64,000 bases of DNA from Shewanella benthica (GTDB lineage: Bacteria > Pseudomonadota > Gammaproteobacteria > Enterobacterales > Shewanellaceae). Position numbers and translations under genes: made by a program. The notes below the pieces were generated by a model that was not told where the DNA came from, ran no database searches, and was given only the letters and a program-made list of their open reading frames with translations. Positions 37,205 through 45,826 of this stretch are shown piece after piece. The stretch lies in assembly GCA_023284085.1 (NCBI GenBank), contig JAKVHY010000001.1:62001-126000 (forward strand), read 5' to 3'. The stretch's first letter is position 1. Each line of letters starts with the position of its first letter.

Positions 37205-38812
37205 ATGATTAAAGAATTTATTCTTCCCGATATCGGAGAAGGGGTTGTTGAGTGTGAATTGGTCGAATGGTTGGTGAGTGAAGGTGATATTGTCACCGAA
37301 GATCAGCCGATTGCCGATGTCATGACCGACAAGGCTCTGGTGCAAATTCCGGCTCCTCATGGCGGTGTCATCAAAAAACTTTACTACGCCAAAGGTGAGA
37401 TAGCCAAAGTACATGCGCCGCTTTATTCAGTCGAAATCAGCGCTGCAGAGCAAGACGATGTCAATGACGAGGCGGGCAAGTCATCAGACAAGCAAGACTC
37501 TCGTCACTCCGTTGAACATATTTCACTGCCAGAGCCGGTTCAAGTTACTGGCCAGGTGCACATAGAAGAATTCCTGCTGCCAGACATAGGTGAAGGGATT
37601 GTCGAGTGTGAACTGGTTGAATGGCTAGTCAATGAAGGCGATATAGTGGCCGAAGATCAGCCTATTGCCGATGTGATGACAGACAAGGCCCTGGTACAGA
37701 TCCCGGCAATTAAAGCGGGAAAAATCGTTAAACTGCATTATCGTAAAGGCCAACTCGCAAGAGTGCATCAACCCTTGTTTGCGGTAGAAGTTGAGTCCGA
37801 AGAGACTATTGATGCGATACCTGTAGCGACAGTCGAAGATACTGCTGAACCTCAGACTCAAGCGAATAGCGAGCCTGTGCCTCAAGGCAAGGCGCTCGCG
37901 AGTCCTGCTGTTCGGCGCATGGCCAGAAGCTTAGATATTGATATCTCCACCGTGAGTGGCTCAGGTAAAAATGGCCGGGTATATAAAGAAGATATCCAGC
38001 GTCATCACTCTGGTAGCAAGCTCTCTGCAACTCGAGTTGAGTCGCTAGCGTCGGTGGATGAATCCAGCTCCACAGTCGCCAGCACTACTCAGGTATCAGA
38101 CCTTAGTGAGAATAGGGTAGAGCCTATTCGCGGCGTTCAGGCTGTGATGGCCAAGATGATGATGGAGTCTGTATCGACCATTCCTCACTTTACCTACTGT
38201 GAAGAGATAGATTTGACTGAGTTGGTTAAGCTACGTGAGAGTATGAAGAAGAAGTATTCAAACGATGAGTTAAAGCTCACCATGATGCCATTCTTCATGA
38301 AGTCACTGTCACTGGCAATTAAACAGTTCCCTGTAATTAACAGTAAAGTGAATGCCGATTGCACCGAGTTGACCTATTTCAGTCGTCACAACATAGGCAT
38401 GGCGGTAGACTCTAAAGTGGGTCTGCTGGTGCCTAATGTTAAAGACGTGCAGGATAAGTCGATATTAGAGATAGCCTCGGAGATCACTCGTCTGACTAAG
38501 GCGGCCCGTAGTGGTCGTGTTAGCCCTGGCGATCTTAAACAGGGCACAGTGTCAATTTCCAATATAGGCGCCCTTGGTGGCACAGTGGCAACACCTATCA
38601 TCAATAAGCCTGAAGTCGCCATTGTCGCCTTGGGTAAGATGCAGGTATTACCGAGATTTAACGCCGCAGGTGAAGTTGAAGCGCGTAAAATCATGCAGGT
38701 CAGCTGGTCTGGGGATCATAGAGTCATAGATGGTGGCACCATCGCCAGATTCTGTAACCTGTGGAAATTGTATCTGGAGCATCCACAAGAGATGCTATTG
38801 GCTATGCAGTAG
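37205..38812 (+). CDS. bkdB: branched-chain 2-oxoacid dehydrogenase E2 (lipoyl acyltransferase), two lipoyl domains
   Basis: 535 residues. Two lipoyl domains (about 1-80 and 119-198), each with the lipoylation lysine in MTDKALVQIP, are followed by a peripheral subunit-binding domain (ASPAVRRMARSLDIDISTVSG, about 235-270). The catalytic acyltransferase domain (about 305-535) has His and Asp in SWSGDHRVIDGG. The two lipoyl domains are almost identical in protein but differ at many synonymous sites, so both are under selection. No E3 gene follows; lipoamide dehydrogenase is presumably supplied by the pyruvate dehydrogenase cluster. Confidence 0.95.
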   Translation: MIKEFILPDIGEGVVECELVEWLVSEGDIVTEDQPIADVMTDKALVQIPAPHGGVIKKLYYAKGEIAKVHAPLYSVEISAAEQDDVNDEAGKSSDKQDSRHSVEHISLPEPVQVTGQVHIEEFLLPDIGEGIVECELVEWLVNEGDIVAEDQPIADVMTDKALVQIPAIKAGKIVKLHYRKGQLARVHQPLFAVEVESEETIDAIPVATVEDTAEPQTQANSEPVPQGKALASPAVRRMARSLDIDISTVSGSGKNGRVYKEDIQRHHSGSKLSATRVESLASVDESSSTVASTTQVSDLSENRVEPIRGVQAVMAKMMMESVSTIPHFTYCEEIDLTELVKLRESMKKKYSNDELKLTMMPFFMKSLSLAIKQFPVINSKVNADCTELTYFSRHNIGMAVDSKVGLLVPNVKDVQDKSILEIASEITRLTKAARSGRVSPGDLKQGTVSISNIGALGGTVATPIINKPEVAIVALGKMQVLPRFNAAGEVEARKIMQVSWSGDHRVIDGGTIARFCNLWKLYLEHPQEMLLAMQ

Positions 38813-38837
38813 CTCATAATCGGTATCTTGTACACTA

Positions 38838-38864
38838 AGAAGGGCGCATTCGCGCTCTTTTTTA
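38838..38864 (+). terminator. bkd operon terminator
   Basis: AGGGCGC and GCGCTCT form the stem around ATTC (one G-T wobble), followed by TTTTTTATG, about 26 bases after the bkdB stop. Confidence 0.75.
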
Positions 38865-38946
38865 TGGCTTATAATTCATTTTTAGTTAATTTTTCACTCA
38901 TATTTACGTATAATCCCGCTAATAAGAATTACTCCTTGGTTTTAAG

Positions 38947-40014
38947 ATGAGTCAGTCAGCCCCACAAATTGAAGATATTCAATATATTTTTCCACCTAAG
39001 CCACTTCCATTAACCGAACTCGAGAAGGCGCGTTACAAGTCGCGTATCAAGCAGTTATTAATCGAAAAAGATGCCGTGCTCGTGGCTCATTATTATACCG
39101 ATCCTGAGATCCAGGCCTTGGCTGAAGAAACCGGTGGCTGCGTTTCAGATTCATTGGAGATGGCCAGGTTTGGTCGTGATCACCCGGCTAAGACTCTGAT
39201 CGTCGCCGGGGTTAAATTTATGGGGGAGACCTCAAAAATACTCAGTCCGGAAAAGACGGTACTCATGCCGACCTTAGATGCCACCTGCTCGCTGGATATT
39301 GGTTGTCCTATCGATGCCTTCAGCAAGTTTTGTGATGCTCACCCGGATCACACCGTGGTGGTTTATGCCAATACTTCGGCCGCGGTTAAAGCCCGCGCCG
39401 ATTGGGTCGTCACGTCAAGCATTGCCCTGGAAATCGTCGAGCACCTCGACAGCCAAGGTAAGAAAATAATCTGGGGTCCAGATCGCCATCTGGGTGGTTA
39501 CATTGCCAAACAGACAGGCGCAGAGATGTTGATGTGGCAAGGCGACTGTATAGTCCATGATGAGTTCAAGGCCAAGGCGCTGCGGGAGCTCAAACTGCTG
39601 CATCCAACCGCTGCCATCTTGGTTCACCCTGAATCACCGGCGAGTGTCGTCGAGCTTGCCGATGCCGTGGGCTCGACCAGTCAGCTCATTAAGGCTGCGC
39701 AGCAGATGGATAACGATAAATTCATCGTGGCAACCGATAGAGGCATCTTCTATAAGATGCAACAGGCAGCGCCTGATAAAATCCTTATCGAAGCGCCGAC
39801 AGGTGGCAATGGCGCGACCTGTAAGAGTTGTGCTCATTGTCCTTGGATGGCCATGAATGGCCTACAGGTTATTGAAGCGTCATTGACGGCAACTGAAACC
39901 AGTAAACATGAGATATTTGTCGATGATGAGTTACGTCAAGGCGCGTTAATCCCACTGGATAGAATGCTTAACTTTGCTGCCGAATTAAACATGAAAGTGA
40001 AAGGCAACGCCTGA
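38947..40014 (+). CDS. nadA: quinolinate synthase A
   Basis: A 355-residue 4Fe-4S enzyme condensing iminoaspartate with dihydroxyacetone phosphate to quinolinate in NAD biosynthesis. Characteristic blocks are [20 protein letters not shown] near the N-terminus, [12 protein letters not shown], and the cluster ligands in [18 protein letters not shown]. It is monocistronic, ending in a hairpin terminator. NadA normally works with NadB, which is not in this window. Confidence 0.97.
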   Translation: MSQSAPQIEDIQYIFPPKPLPLTELEKARYKSRIKQLLIEKDAVLVAHYYTDPEIQALAEETGGCVSDSLEMARFGRDHPAKTLIVAGVKFMGETSKILSPEKTVLMPTLDATCSLDIGCPIDAFSKFCDAHPDHTVVVYANTSAAVKARADWVVTSSIALEIVEHLDSQGKKIIWGPDRHLGGYIAKQTGAEMLMWQGDCIVHDEFKAKALRELKLLHPTAAILVHPESPASVVELADAVGSTSQLIKAAQQMDNDKFIVATDRGIFYKMQQAAPDKILIEAPTGGNGATCKSCAHCPWMAMNGLQVIEASLTATETSKHEIFVDDELRQGALIPLDRMLNFAAELNMKVKGNA

Positions 40015-40088
40015 TACATAGCGTTACAATAACTGAGGAAAACAGTTAAATTTCATGCAAGTAGCAATTTAATTTGATCTATATTAAT

Positions 40089-40115
40089 AAGCCCTCAATT
40101 AGAGGGCTTATTTGT
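40089..40115 (+). terminator. nadA terminator
   Basis: AAGCCCTC and GAGGGCTT form an 8-bp stem with a 5-nt loop followed by ATTTG. Confidence 0.75.
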
Positions 40116-40214
40116 GGTATTTTTTAAAGTCTTGCTGGGACATTTGCTCTAAACTCTCGCCATAGTCCCTACAATCGCCATAGTCCTACAAACTCTTGAT
40201 CAAGGAGATCATTT

Positions 40215-42209
40215 ATGAATATTCGATGGATCGAAAACCTCACCATAAAAATTAAACTGCTCATTGTTATCTTGCCCCCCATCCTGGGGTGCACTTTTTT
40301 CGGCTCATTCATCGTCTATAACCAATTTAACCTAAGCCAAAGCCTCTCTAAGGTGCAGGTGCTCAGCGAGCTGGCCAAGGTGAATAGCACCTTAGTGCAT
40401 GAATTACAAAAAGAGCGCGGCATGAGTGCCGGATTTCTGAGTGCAAGCGGCCAGGCGTTTGCGGCTAAACTGCCACAGCAGAGAAAGGTGACCGACAGAC
40501 AGATCAACGCATACCAAGTGTTTATTGCCGATAACCGTTTACCCGATAACTTTAGCCGTCAATTAACCAGTGTGAACAGGGCGCTGGCAAGTTTGCATGA
40601 GATGAGAACTAGCGTTAATAACTTATCGATTTCAGTCTCTGAAGAAGTGCAGTTCTACACCAGACTCAATATGGCCTTACTCAGCATCGTTGATCAAACT
40701 GCCCATGAGGGAGGGAGTCAGGCCATCGCCATTCAGGCTGCATCCTTTAGTGCTTATCTGCAGATGAAGGAGCGTGCCGGACTCGAGCGTGCGGTTCTTA
40801 GCTCAATGTTTGGTAAAGAAGACGTAGATCCACAGAGTTTCATTAAGTTTATCACCTTGATTTCAGAACAAAACAGCTATCAAGAACGATTTTTGGCATT
40901 GGCAGGTGATGGGATTAAGCAAGATTATCGACGCCTTCAAGGTTCCAGGGCTATCAGGGACGTTAATACACTGAGACAAGTTGCGCTAAGCCAAGATTTA
41001 GCGGCCATTGCGGCACAAAGCAAGGAGCAGTGGTTTACTCAAGCAACTGCGCGTATCGAATTGCTCAGTCAGTTCGAGCAATCACTGGCTAATGGGTTAA
41101 TGGGTCAAACTCAAAAGCAATTATTTGCGTCTAATGTCCTGATGTATAGCATCATCACTCTGATGTTAGTGTCTGGCGTTTTAGTGTGCGGCATATCTGT
41201 CATACTGGGCAAGTATCTGCATCAGAATTTGCGTAACATGCACTCCATCGTCACTCAAGCCCAAACCAATTTCGATCTCAGTCTACGAGTTAGGGCCGAC
41301 ACCAGTGATGAGCTGGGTCAACTTGGCAAGGCATTCAACCAGATGATGATGGATTTTGAGCATGTCATCTTAAGAGTCAGAGACAATACTGCTAGCTTGT
41401 TAACGGCATCTCAGAAGATGGACACGTGCGCCACCTCAATGCAGCGAGATGTTGCCATTGGCCATAGTGAGTCTGAGCAGGTGGCCTCTGCGATGACAGA
41501 GATGAGCGCCACCGTACAAGAGATAGCCCAGAATGCAGTGAGTGCATCGGAAGCGTCTGCCGCGGCAAACATAGATGCTAAAGAGGGGCGCTTGGAAGTC
41601 AGCAAGACAGGGACTAGCATCAAGTTACTTGCCACCGAAATCGATGCCGCGTCGAATGCTATTCATAATCTAGACAATGACATTCAATCCATAGTCAGTG
41701 TGTTGGGCGTGATAAGCAGCATTGCAGAACAAACCAACTTACTCGCACTTAACGCGGCTATCGAAGCCGCCAGAGCCGGTGAAATGGGCCGCGGCTTTGC
41801 CGTGGTGGCCGATGAGGTAAGAAGCCTGGCGCAACGTGCTCAAGCTTCCACCGAAGATATCCGTACCATGACAGAACGCCTCGAGTCTGGCGCTAAACTC
41901 GCGGTCAATGCCATGGAGAAGGGCAAGGCTCAAGCCGAGCTCAGTGTCACTGAATCACATAAGGCAGGTGAAGAGTTGGATCGCATCGTCACTGAGGTCG
42001 GAATCATCGACAGCATGAACGAACAGATAGCGGCGGCGACTCACGAGCAGTCAACGGTAGCTGAAGAGGTTAACCGTAATGCGCTCAAAATAAGCGACAC
42101 CTATCGAAATACCCAAGCCGTTGCCGATGAACTGAGTCAGCTTAATGAAGCGTTATTAAACGACGCTAATAACATGGCCCAAGAAGTCAGTAAGTTTAAG
42201 TTAAGCTAA
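40215..42209 (+). CDS. methyl-accepting chemotaxis protein with NIT sensor domain
   Basis: A 664-residue chemoreceptor. A first transmembrane segment (about 15-37) and a large periplasmic sensor follow; [19 protein letters not shown] marks a NIT (nitrate/nitrite-sensing) domain. A second transmembrane segment (about 308-332), HAMP and a cytoplasmic signalling domain come next, with the hairpin tip [20 protein letters not shown]. No C-terminal pentapeptide for CheR tethering is seen. NIT domains are known to bind nitrate or nitrite in some proteins; the ligand here is not certain. Confidence 0.92.
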   Translation: MNIRWIENLTIKIKLLIVILPPILGCTFFGSFIVYNQFNLSQSLSKVQVLSELAKVNSTLVHELQKERGMSAGFLSASGQAFAAKLPQQRKVTDRQINAYQVFIADNRLPDNFSRQLTSVNRALASLHEMRTSVNNLSISVSEEVQFYTRLNMALLSIVDQTAHEGGSQAIAIQAASFSAYLQMKERAGLERAVLSSMFGKEDVDPQSFIKFITLISEQNSYQERFLALAGDGIKQDYRRLQGSRAIRDVNTLRQVALSQDLAAIAAQSKEQWFTQATARIELLSQFEQSLANGLMGQTQKQLFASNVLMYSIITLMLVSGVLVCGISVILGKYLHQNLRNMHSIVTQAQTNFDLSLRVRADTSDELGQLGKAFNQMMMDFEHVILRVRDNTASLLTASQKMDTCATSMQRDVAIGHSESEQVASAMTEMSATVQEIAQNAVSASEASAAANIDAKEGRLEVSKTGTSIKLLATEIDAASNAIHNLDNDIQSIVSVLGVISSIAEQTNLLALNAAIEAARAGEMGRGFAVVADEVRSLAQRAQASTEDIRTMTERLESGAKLAVNAMEKGKAQAELSVTESHKAGEELDRIVTEVGIIDSMNEQIAAATHEQSTVAEEVNRNALKISDTYRNTQAVADELSQLNEALLNDANNMAQEVSKFKLS

Positions 42210-42307
42210 ATTTAGTTCAAGTGAGTTAAATTCAGTTAGGCTGATAACGAGCTAAGCTGGATTTAGGAGTATTGCTTGCAGCCGACAGCAGTATTTTTAC
42301 AACAGAT

Positions 42308-42333
42308 AAAAGCCTATTCGTAGGCTTTTTTTC
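42308..42333 (+). terminator. chemoreceptor gene terminator
   Basis: AGCCTA and TAGGCT form a short stem around TTCG, an exceptionally stable tetraloop, followed by a seven-T run. Confidence 0.85.
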
Positions 42334-42381
42334 TTCCTGAATCCTACCTGTTTAATCGCTCAGTATTAGTTAACGCTCAGC

Positions 42382-42416
42382 ACGAAAAAAGCCTACTATT
42401 GCTAGTAGGCTTTCTT
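42382..42416 (-). terminator. tRNA-Ser array terminator, distal copy of type 1
   Basis: GCCTACTA and TAGTAGGC form the stem with T runs on the minus strand. The 56 bases from 42382 to 42437 (terminator plus the start of the tRNA fragment) recur exactly at 42755-42810 ahead of the intact tRNA, which shows the duplication directly. Confidence 0.85.
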
Positions 42417-42424
42417 ACAGAATA

Positions 42425-42469
42425 TGGCGGTGAGTTACATTGATACGCTATAAATCCATGACTCAAACC
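42425..42469 (-). pseudogene. tRNA-Ser 3' fragment A
   Basis: Keeps the CCA and acceptor 3' strand (TGGCGGTGAGTTA on the plus strand), then jumps to the variable-arm region (GCTATAAATCCATGACTCAAA). The T arm and everything 5' are missing. It is the shortest and most decayed of the fragments. Confidence 0.75.
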
Positions 42470-42495
42470 CTTGACTCAAAAAATGTATATTTATA

Positions 42496-42530
42496 AACGA
42501 AAAAGCCCCAACATTTCTGCTGGGGCTTCG
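42496..42530 (-). terminator. tRNA-Ser array terminator, type 2 copy 1
   Basis: AAGCCCCA and TGGGGCTT form the stem around ACATTTCTGC. The same element recurs at 42612-42646. Confidence 0.8.
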
Positions 42531-42539
42531 TCTTGAATA

Positions 42540-42597
42540 TGGCGGTGAGTTAGGGGGTCGAACCCTACATTGATACGCTATAAACCCATGACTCAAA
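42540..42597 (-). pseudogene. tRNA-Ser 3' fragment B
   Basis: Retains CCA, acceptor 3' strand, T arm (with one G substitution in the T loop) and variable-arm part, then stops in ATGACTCAAA. The anticodon arm, D arm and acceptor 5' strand are absent. Confidence 0.8.
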
Positions 42598-42611
42598 AAA
42601 CATATATTGAT

Positions 42612-42646
42612 AAACGAAAAAGCCCCAACATTTCTGCTGGGGCTTC
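42612..42646 (-). terminator. tRNA-Ser array terminator, type 2 copy 2
   Basis: Near-identical to the copy at 42496-42530; the tail differs by one base (TTCATC versus TTCGTC). Confidence 0.8.
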
Positions 42647-42656
42647 ATCTTGAATA

Positions 42657-42716
42657 TGGCGGTGAGTTAGGGGTTCGAACCCTATATTGATACGCTATAA
42701 ACCCATGACTCAAACA
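42657..42716 (-). pseudogene. tRNA-Ser 3' fragment C
   Basis: Same remnant as fragment B with an intact T arm (GGGGTTCGAACCC), followed by TATAAACCCATGACTCAAA. It cannot form a tRNA because the 5' half is missing. Confidence 0.8.
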
Positions 42717-42754
42717 ATAGGAACCAAGGGTTCACATTCCTATCATCTTCTAAA

Positions 42755-42789
42755 ACGAAAAAAGCCTACTATTGCTAGTAGGCTTTCTT
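42755..42789 (-). terminator. tRNA-Ser(GGA) terminator, type 1
   Basis: GCCTACTA/TAGTAGGC stem with TTTTTT on the minus strand, immediately downstream of the intact tRNA. It is identical to the copy at 42382-42416. Confidence 0.9.
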
Positions 42790-42797
42790 ACAGAATA

Positions 42798-42888
42798 TGG
42801 CGGTGAGTTAGGGGTTCGAACCCTAGATGGGCTATAAACCCATACACACTTTCCAGGCGTGCGCCTTCAGCCACTCAGCCAACTCACC
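42798..42888 (-). tRNA. serW: tRNA-Ser (anticodon GGA)
   Basis: On the minus strand it runs from GGTGAGT at 42888 to encoded CCA at 42798. GGTGAGT pairs with ACTCACC; a D arm (GGCTGAGTGGC), anticodon stem-loop CTGGAAAG with GGA, long variable arm (ATGGGTTTATAGCCCAT) and T arm (GGGTTCGAACCC) are all present. It reads UCC and UCU codons. Its promoter should lie in 42889-43116. It is followed on the minus strand by a terminator and three truncated copies. Confidence 0.96.
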
Positions 42889-43116
42889 AATTTTCGTTAT
42901 GTTTAAGGTGTTTAACGCCACCAATATCGTTAAAAGATTCACTAAGCTGGCTTAATTGCTTTCTCCTTTAACGGAGCCGTACTTTACGCAATACAGGTTT
43001 AATGGTCAAGGGATAAAAGTGTACTTTCAAGCGTTTGCACGTTTGCTAAGCAATATTAGCTAAATTGGTTTAAATTTGAAGAAAATAGACGAGTATTGAA
43101 TCTATTAATCTGTCAG

Positions 43117-44574
43117 TTACAGCAGTGGGCTGAACAGATAGAAAAACTGTTCAGTCACGCGTTTATACACCGATCTTTTCTGCCAGAGTGAGTAATCTAC
43201 TAAGCTGGAGTTATCCATATATTCCTGCTGTAACTGAGTTAACTCCCGAGTAAAGCTAAGATCGTCGACGGCCAAGGTTAATTCGAAGTTTAACCATAGG
43301 CTGCGCATATCGAGATTAACGGTACCGATTAAGCTGAACGTTTCATCGATCACCACAGATTTCGTATGCAGCAGTCCGCCCTTAAATCGGTGGATGTTAA
43401 CTCCGGCTTGTAAAAGCTCGGTGAAGAAGGACCGGCTGGCCCATTCCACCATGACTGAGTCATTCTTGTTGGGGATGATGATATTGACACATACGCCCCT
43501 GTGGGCAGCGGCTATCAAGGCCACTTGTAAGTTTTCACTGGGCACAAAATAGGGGGTTGTGATGACTATCTTGTGCTTGGCTTGGTAAAGGCTTTGTAGC
43601 AGGACTTCGTGAATAATTTCTTCCGGCATTCCAGGCCCCGAAGGGATGACCTGAACCGTGTCCAGTTTCTCCGGGGAATGATGGGGCTTACAAATGGGTT
43701 TCTCTGGTAAAAAACGCTGATCCGTTTCCACTTCCCAGTCCCAAGATTGGATGACGTCCAATAGAGGTACGCAGGTACCTGTGATGCGGATCATCACGTC
43801 TATCCACTCACCGACACCTGAGTTTGCTTTAAAACAACTGGGATCCACTAAATTCATCGAGCCCGTGTAGCCGATGCTATTGTCTATGATCACGATTTTT
43901 CTGTGCATTCTCAGGTCCATTCGACGAAACAACACCCTGAGCGGACTGACTTTAAGTGCTCTGGCTAGGGTGATACCAGCAGATTGCATTTTACCCGGCC
44001 ATTCACTTCGAAAAAATTGATGACTCCCTGCCGCGTCGAGTAACAGTCTTACTGTTATGCCTCTTTGAGCCGCTTGCACCAAGGCCTGGGCTACTGAGTC
44101 TGCCATGCCGCCGGGGTGCCAAATATAGAACTCCAGATGGATAGCTTGTTTGGCGTTATCAATATCCTTAATCATCGAGTTCAAGATCTGCTCGGGAGAT
44201 GATAATAGCTGTAAGTCATTATCGGCAAGGGGGGGGATCCCGAGGCGGTTTTCACATAAGAGGCCAATAGATTGTGCATGGTGGCTCAGGGTACCGGGTT
44301 GATACTGTCTAATGTCAAATAGATGGGAAAACCATTCGGCGTAGGGCCGATACATGTTTTGAGCTCTGACAGCCCGGGTACGACCGATATTTTGCTCACC
44401 AAAAAGCAGGTAGGCGATTATCCCCACCACAGGAATGACATAAATGACCATCATCCAGGCAAATGATACGCCGATGGAGCGACGTTTAATCACTATTCGA
44501 GCCGTGATAGCCGCGATTATTATCCAATAAGCAAGCACGCTCAATAGAGTGAGAACTTCGTACACATGATCCAT
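43117..44574 (-). CDS. clsA: cardiolipin synthase A
   Basis: A 485-residue phospholipase D-family enzyme that joins two phosphatidylglycerol molecules to make cardiolipin. Two N-terminal transmembrane segments (about 8-27 and 37-58) anchor it in the inner membrane. The two HKD motifs are MHRKIVIIDNSIGYTGSMN and LLHTKSVVIDETFSLIGTVN. Length matches E. coli ClsA (486). It appears to be transcribed alone. Confidence 0.95.
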   Translation of the reverse strand: MDHVYEVLTLLSVLAYWIIIAAITARIVIKRRSIGVSFAWMMVIYVIPVVGIIAYLLFGEQNIGRTRAVRAQNMYRPYAEWFSHLFDIRQYQPGTLSHHAQSIGLLCENRLGIPPLADNDLQLLSSPEQILNSMIKDIDNAKQAIHLEFYIWHPGGMADSVAQALVQAAQRGITVRLLLDAAGSHQFFRSEWPGKMQSAGITLARALKVSPLRVLFRRMDLRMHRKIVIIDNSIGYTGSMNLVDPSCFKANSGVGEWIDVMIRITGTCVPLLDVIQSWDWEVETDQRFLPEKPICKPHHSPEKLDTVQVIPSGPGMPEEIIHEVLLQSLYQAKHKIVITTPYFVPSENLQVALIAAAHRGVCVNIIIPNKNDSVMVEWASRSFFTELLQAGVNIHRFKGGLLHTKSVVIDETFSLIGTVNLDMRSLWLNFELTLAVDDLSFTRELTQLQQEYMDNSSLVDYSLWQKRSVYKRVTEQFFYLFSPLL

Positions 44575-44797
44575 GGAGTCTTTTGCCTTTCAATAACTTC
44601 CCTTCAATTATTTTCAAGGGAATGCTTGATAATATACTGCATTAAATTGCCATAAAGATCAGTATTTTTAGTACATGGCGAGTCTGAAACGGCCATCATG
44701 TGGCTTGCACTGTATCGGTAATATGTGTGCCTGATGATGTTTAGCGAGGAAGACTTGTGGTATAAATTGCAGACTTATCCTTATTTATTTCACTAGC

Positions 44798-45649
44798 ATG
44801 AAAATCGCTAACCTGACTCGTTCCTTTTTCATCTTTATTTTTGTTATTTTTATCTCGATCATCCTATTTTTAGCATTATTGCCAACGAGTGAGCCCAAAA
44901 TGTTGACTGTTCTCGACATACCATCCTTCGATAGCCGATGTGTCCAAGGCGTTGACTCTATGAGTTCATACCTGGATAACCAAGGTTCATTGAGTGTGTC
45001 TACATGGAATATATACAAGCAGAAGAGGCAAGGCTGGGAGCAGCAACTGGCGAATTTAAACCAAGGAAGTCAACTGGTGTTACTGCAAGAGGCAGGCCTG
45101 AGCCCCGAACTCAGGCAGTATATTCGACATGCTCAATTGAAGGTGTCAATGGCGAAAGCATTTACGCTCTTAGATACCGCATATGGCGTGATGAACCTGT
45201 CTCACACTGAGGTGAAATCTGCTTGCGCATTTACGGCAACAGAGCCGTTAATCCGTTTTGAAAAGTCTGGAATACTTGCATATTATCCACTGTCCAGCGG
45301 CGAGGAACTCTTGGTTGTGAATCTACATGGCATTAATTTCGAGTGGACTCTCACCCATTACTCCAGACAATTTGAGGCGATAGCCCTCGAACTGGAAAAG
45401 CATCAAGGTCCAATCATCTTAGCGGGTGACTTTAATACCTGGCGTGCACAGAGACTCAATCTTGTCAGCGAATTTGCTAAGCGATTTAACTTGTCTGAAA
45501 TCAGTTATCGAGTCGATGAACGCCAACGTATATTTGGCTTCCCTCTAGATCACCTCTACTATCGTGGATTAATCTTCAAAGAGGCCGAGTCTTTAGCCAC
45601 TGAAAGTTCAGATCATAACCCCATTACGGCCCATTTTAGGCTCAGGTGA
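44798..45649 (+). CDS. yafD: endonuclease/exonuclease/phosphatase-family membrane-anchored protein (YafD-like)
   Basis: A 283-residue protein with an N-terminal membrane anchor (about 9-30) and a DNase I-like domain. Fold motifs are visible: STWNIYKQK (Asn), LLQEAG (metal-binding Glu), AGDFNTW, and C-terminal SSDHNPITAHF with catalytic His. E. coli YafD has the same layout. The substrate is unknown and may be nucleic acid or a lipid phosphate. Confidence 0.85.
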   Translation: MKIANLTRSFFIFIFVIFISIILFLALLPTSEPKMLTVLDIPSFDSRCVQGVDSMSSYLDNQGSLSVSTWNIYKQKRQGWEQQLANLNQGSQLVLLQEAGLSPELRQYIRHAQLKVSMAKAFTLLDTAYGVMNLSHTEVKSACAFTATEPLIRFEKSGILAYYPLSSGEELLVVNLHGINFEWTLTHYSRQFEAIALELEKHQGPIILAGDFNTWRAQRLNLVSEFAKRFNLSEISYRVDERQRIFGFPLDHLYYRGLIFKEAESLATESSDHNPITAHFRLR

Positions 45650-45826
45650 TGTCAAAATAGATGCGCTGAAAACTCAGTAACAGCGAAAGTGCAGATTATT
45701 TCTGAATAAATTGAGATTCATCTTGCCAGTTTTCTAGAAAAATCCGTGATTGAAGCCATTTATCAAGGCTAAGCTTGTACACTAGGGCTTTAAGAGCCGT
45801 TTTCTCTCTATATTTAGGCGCATCAC

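Noticed and set aside
42382..42888. Integrated genomic island at the tRNA-Ser locus
   Set aside because: No integrase, no phage genes and only about 120 bases between fragments; the fragments are better explained by tandem duplication of a tRNA-terminator unit.
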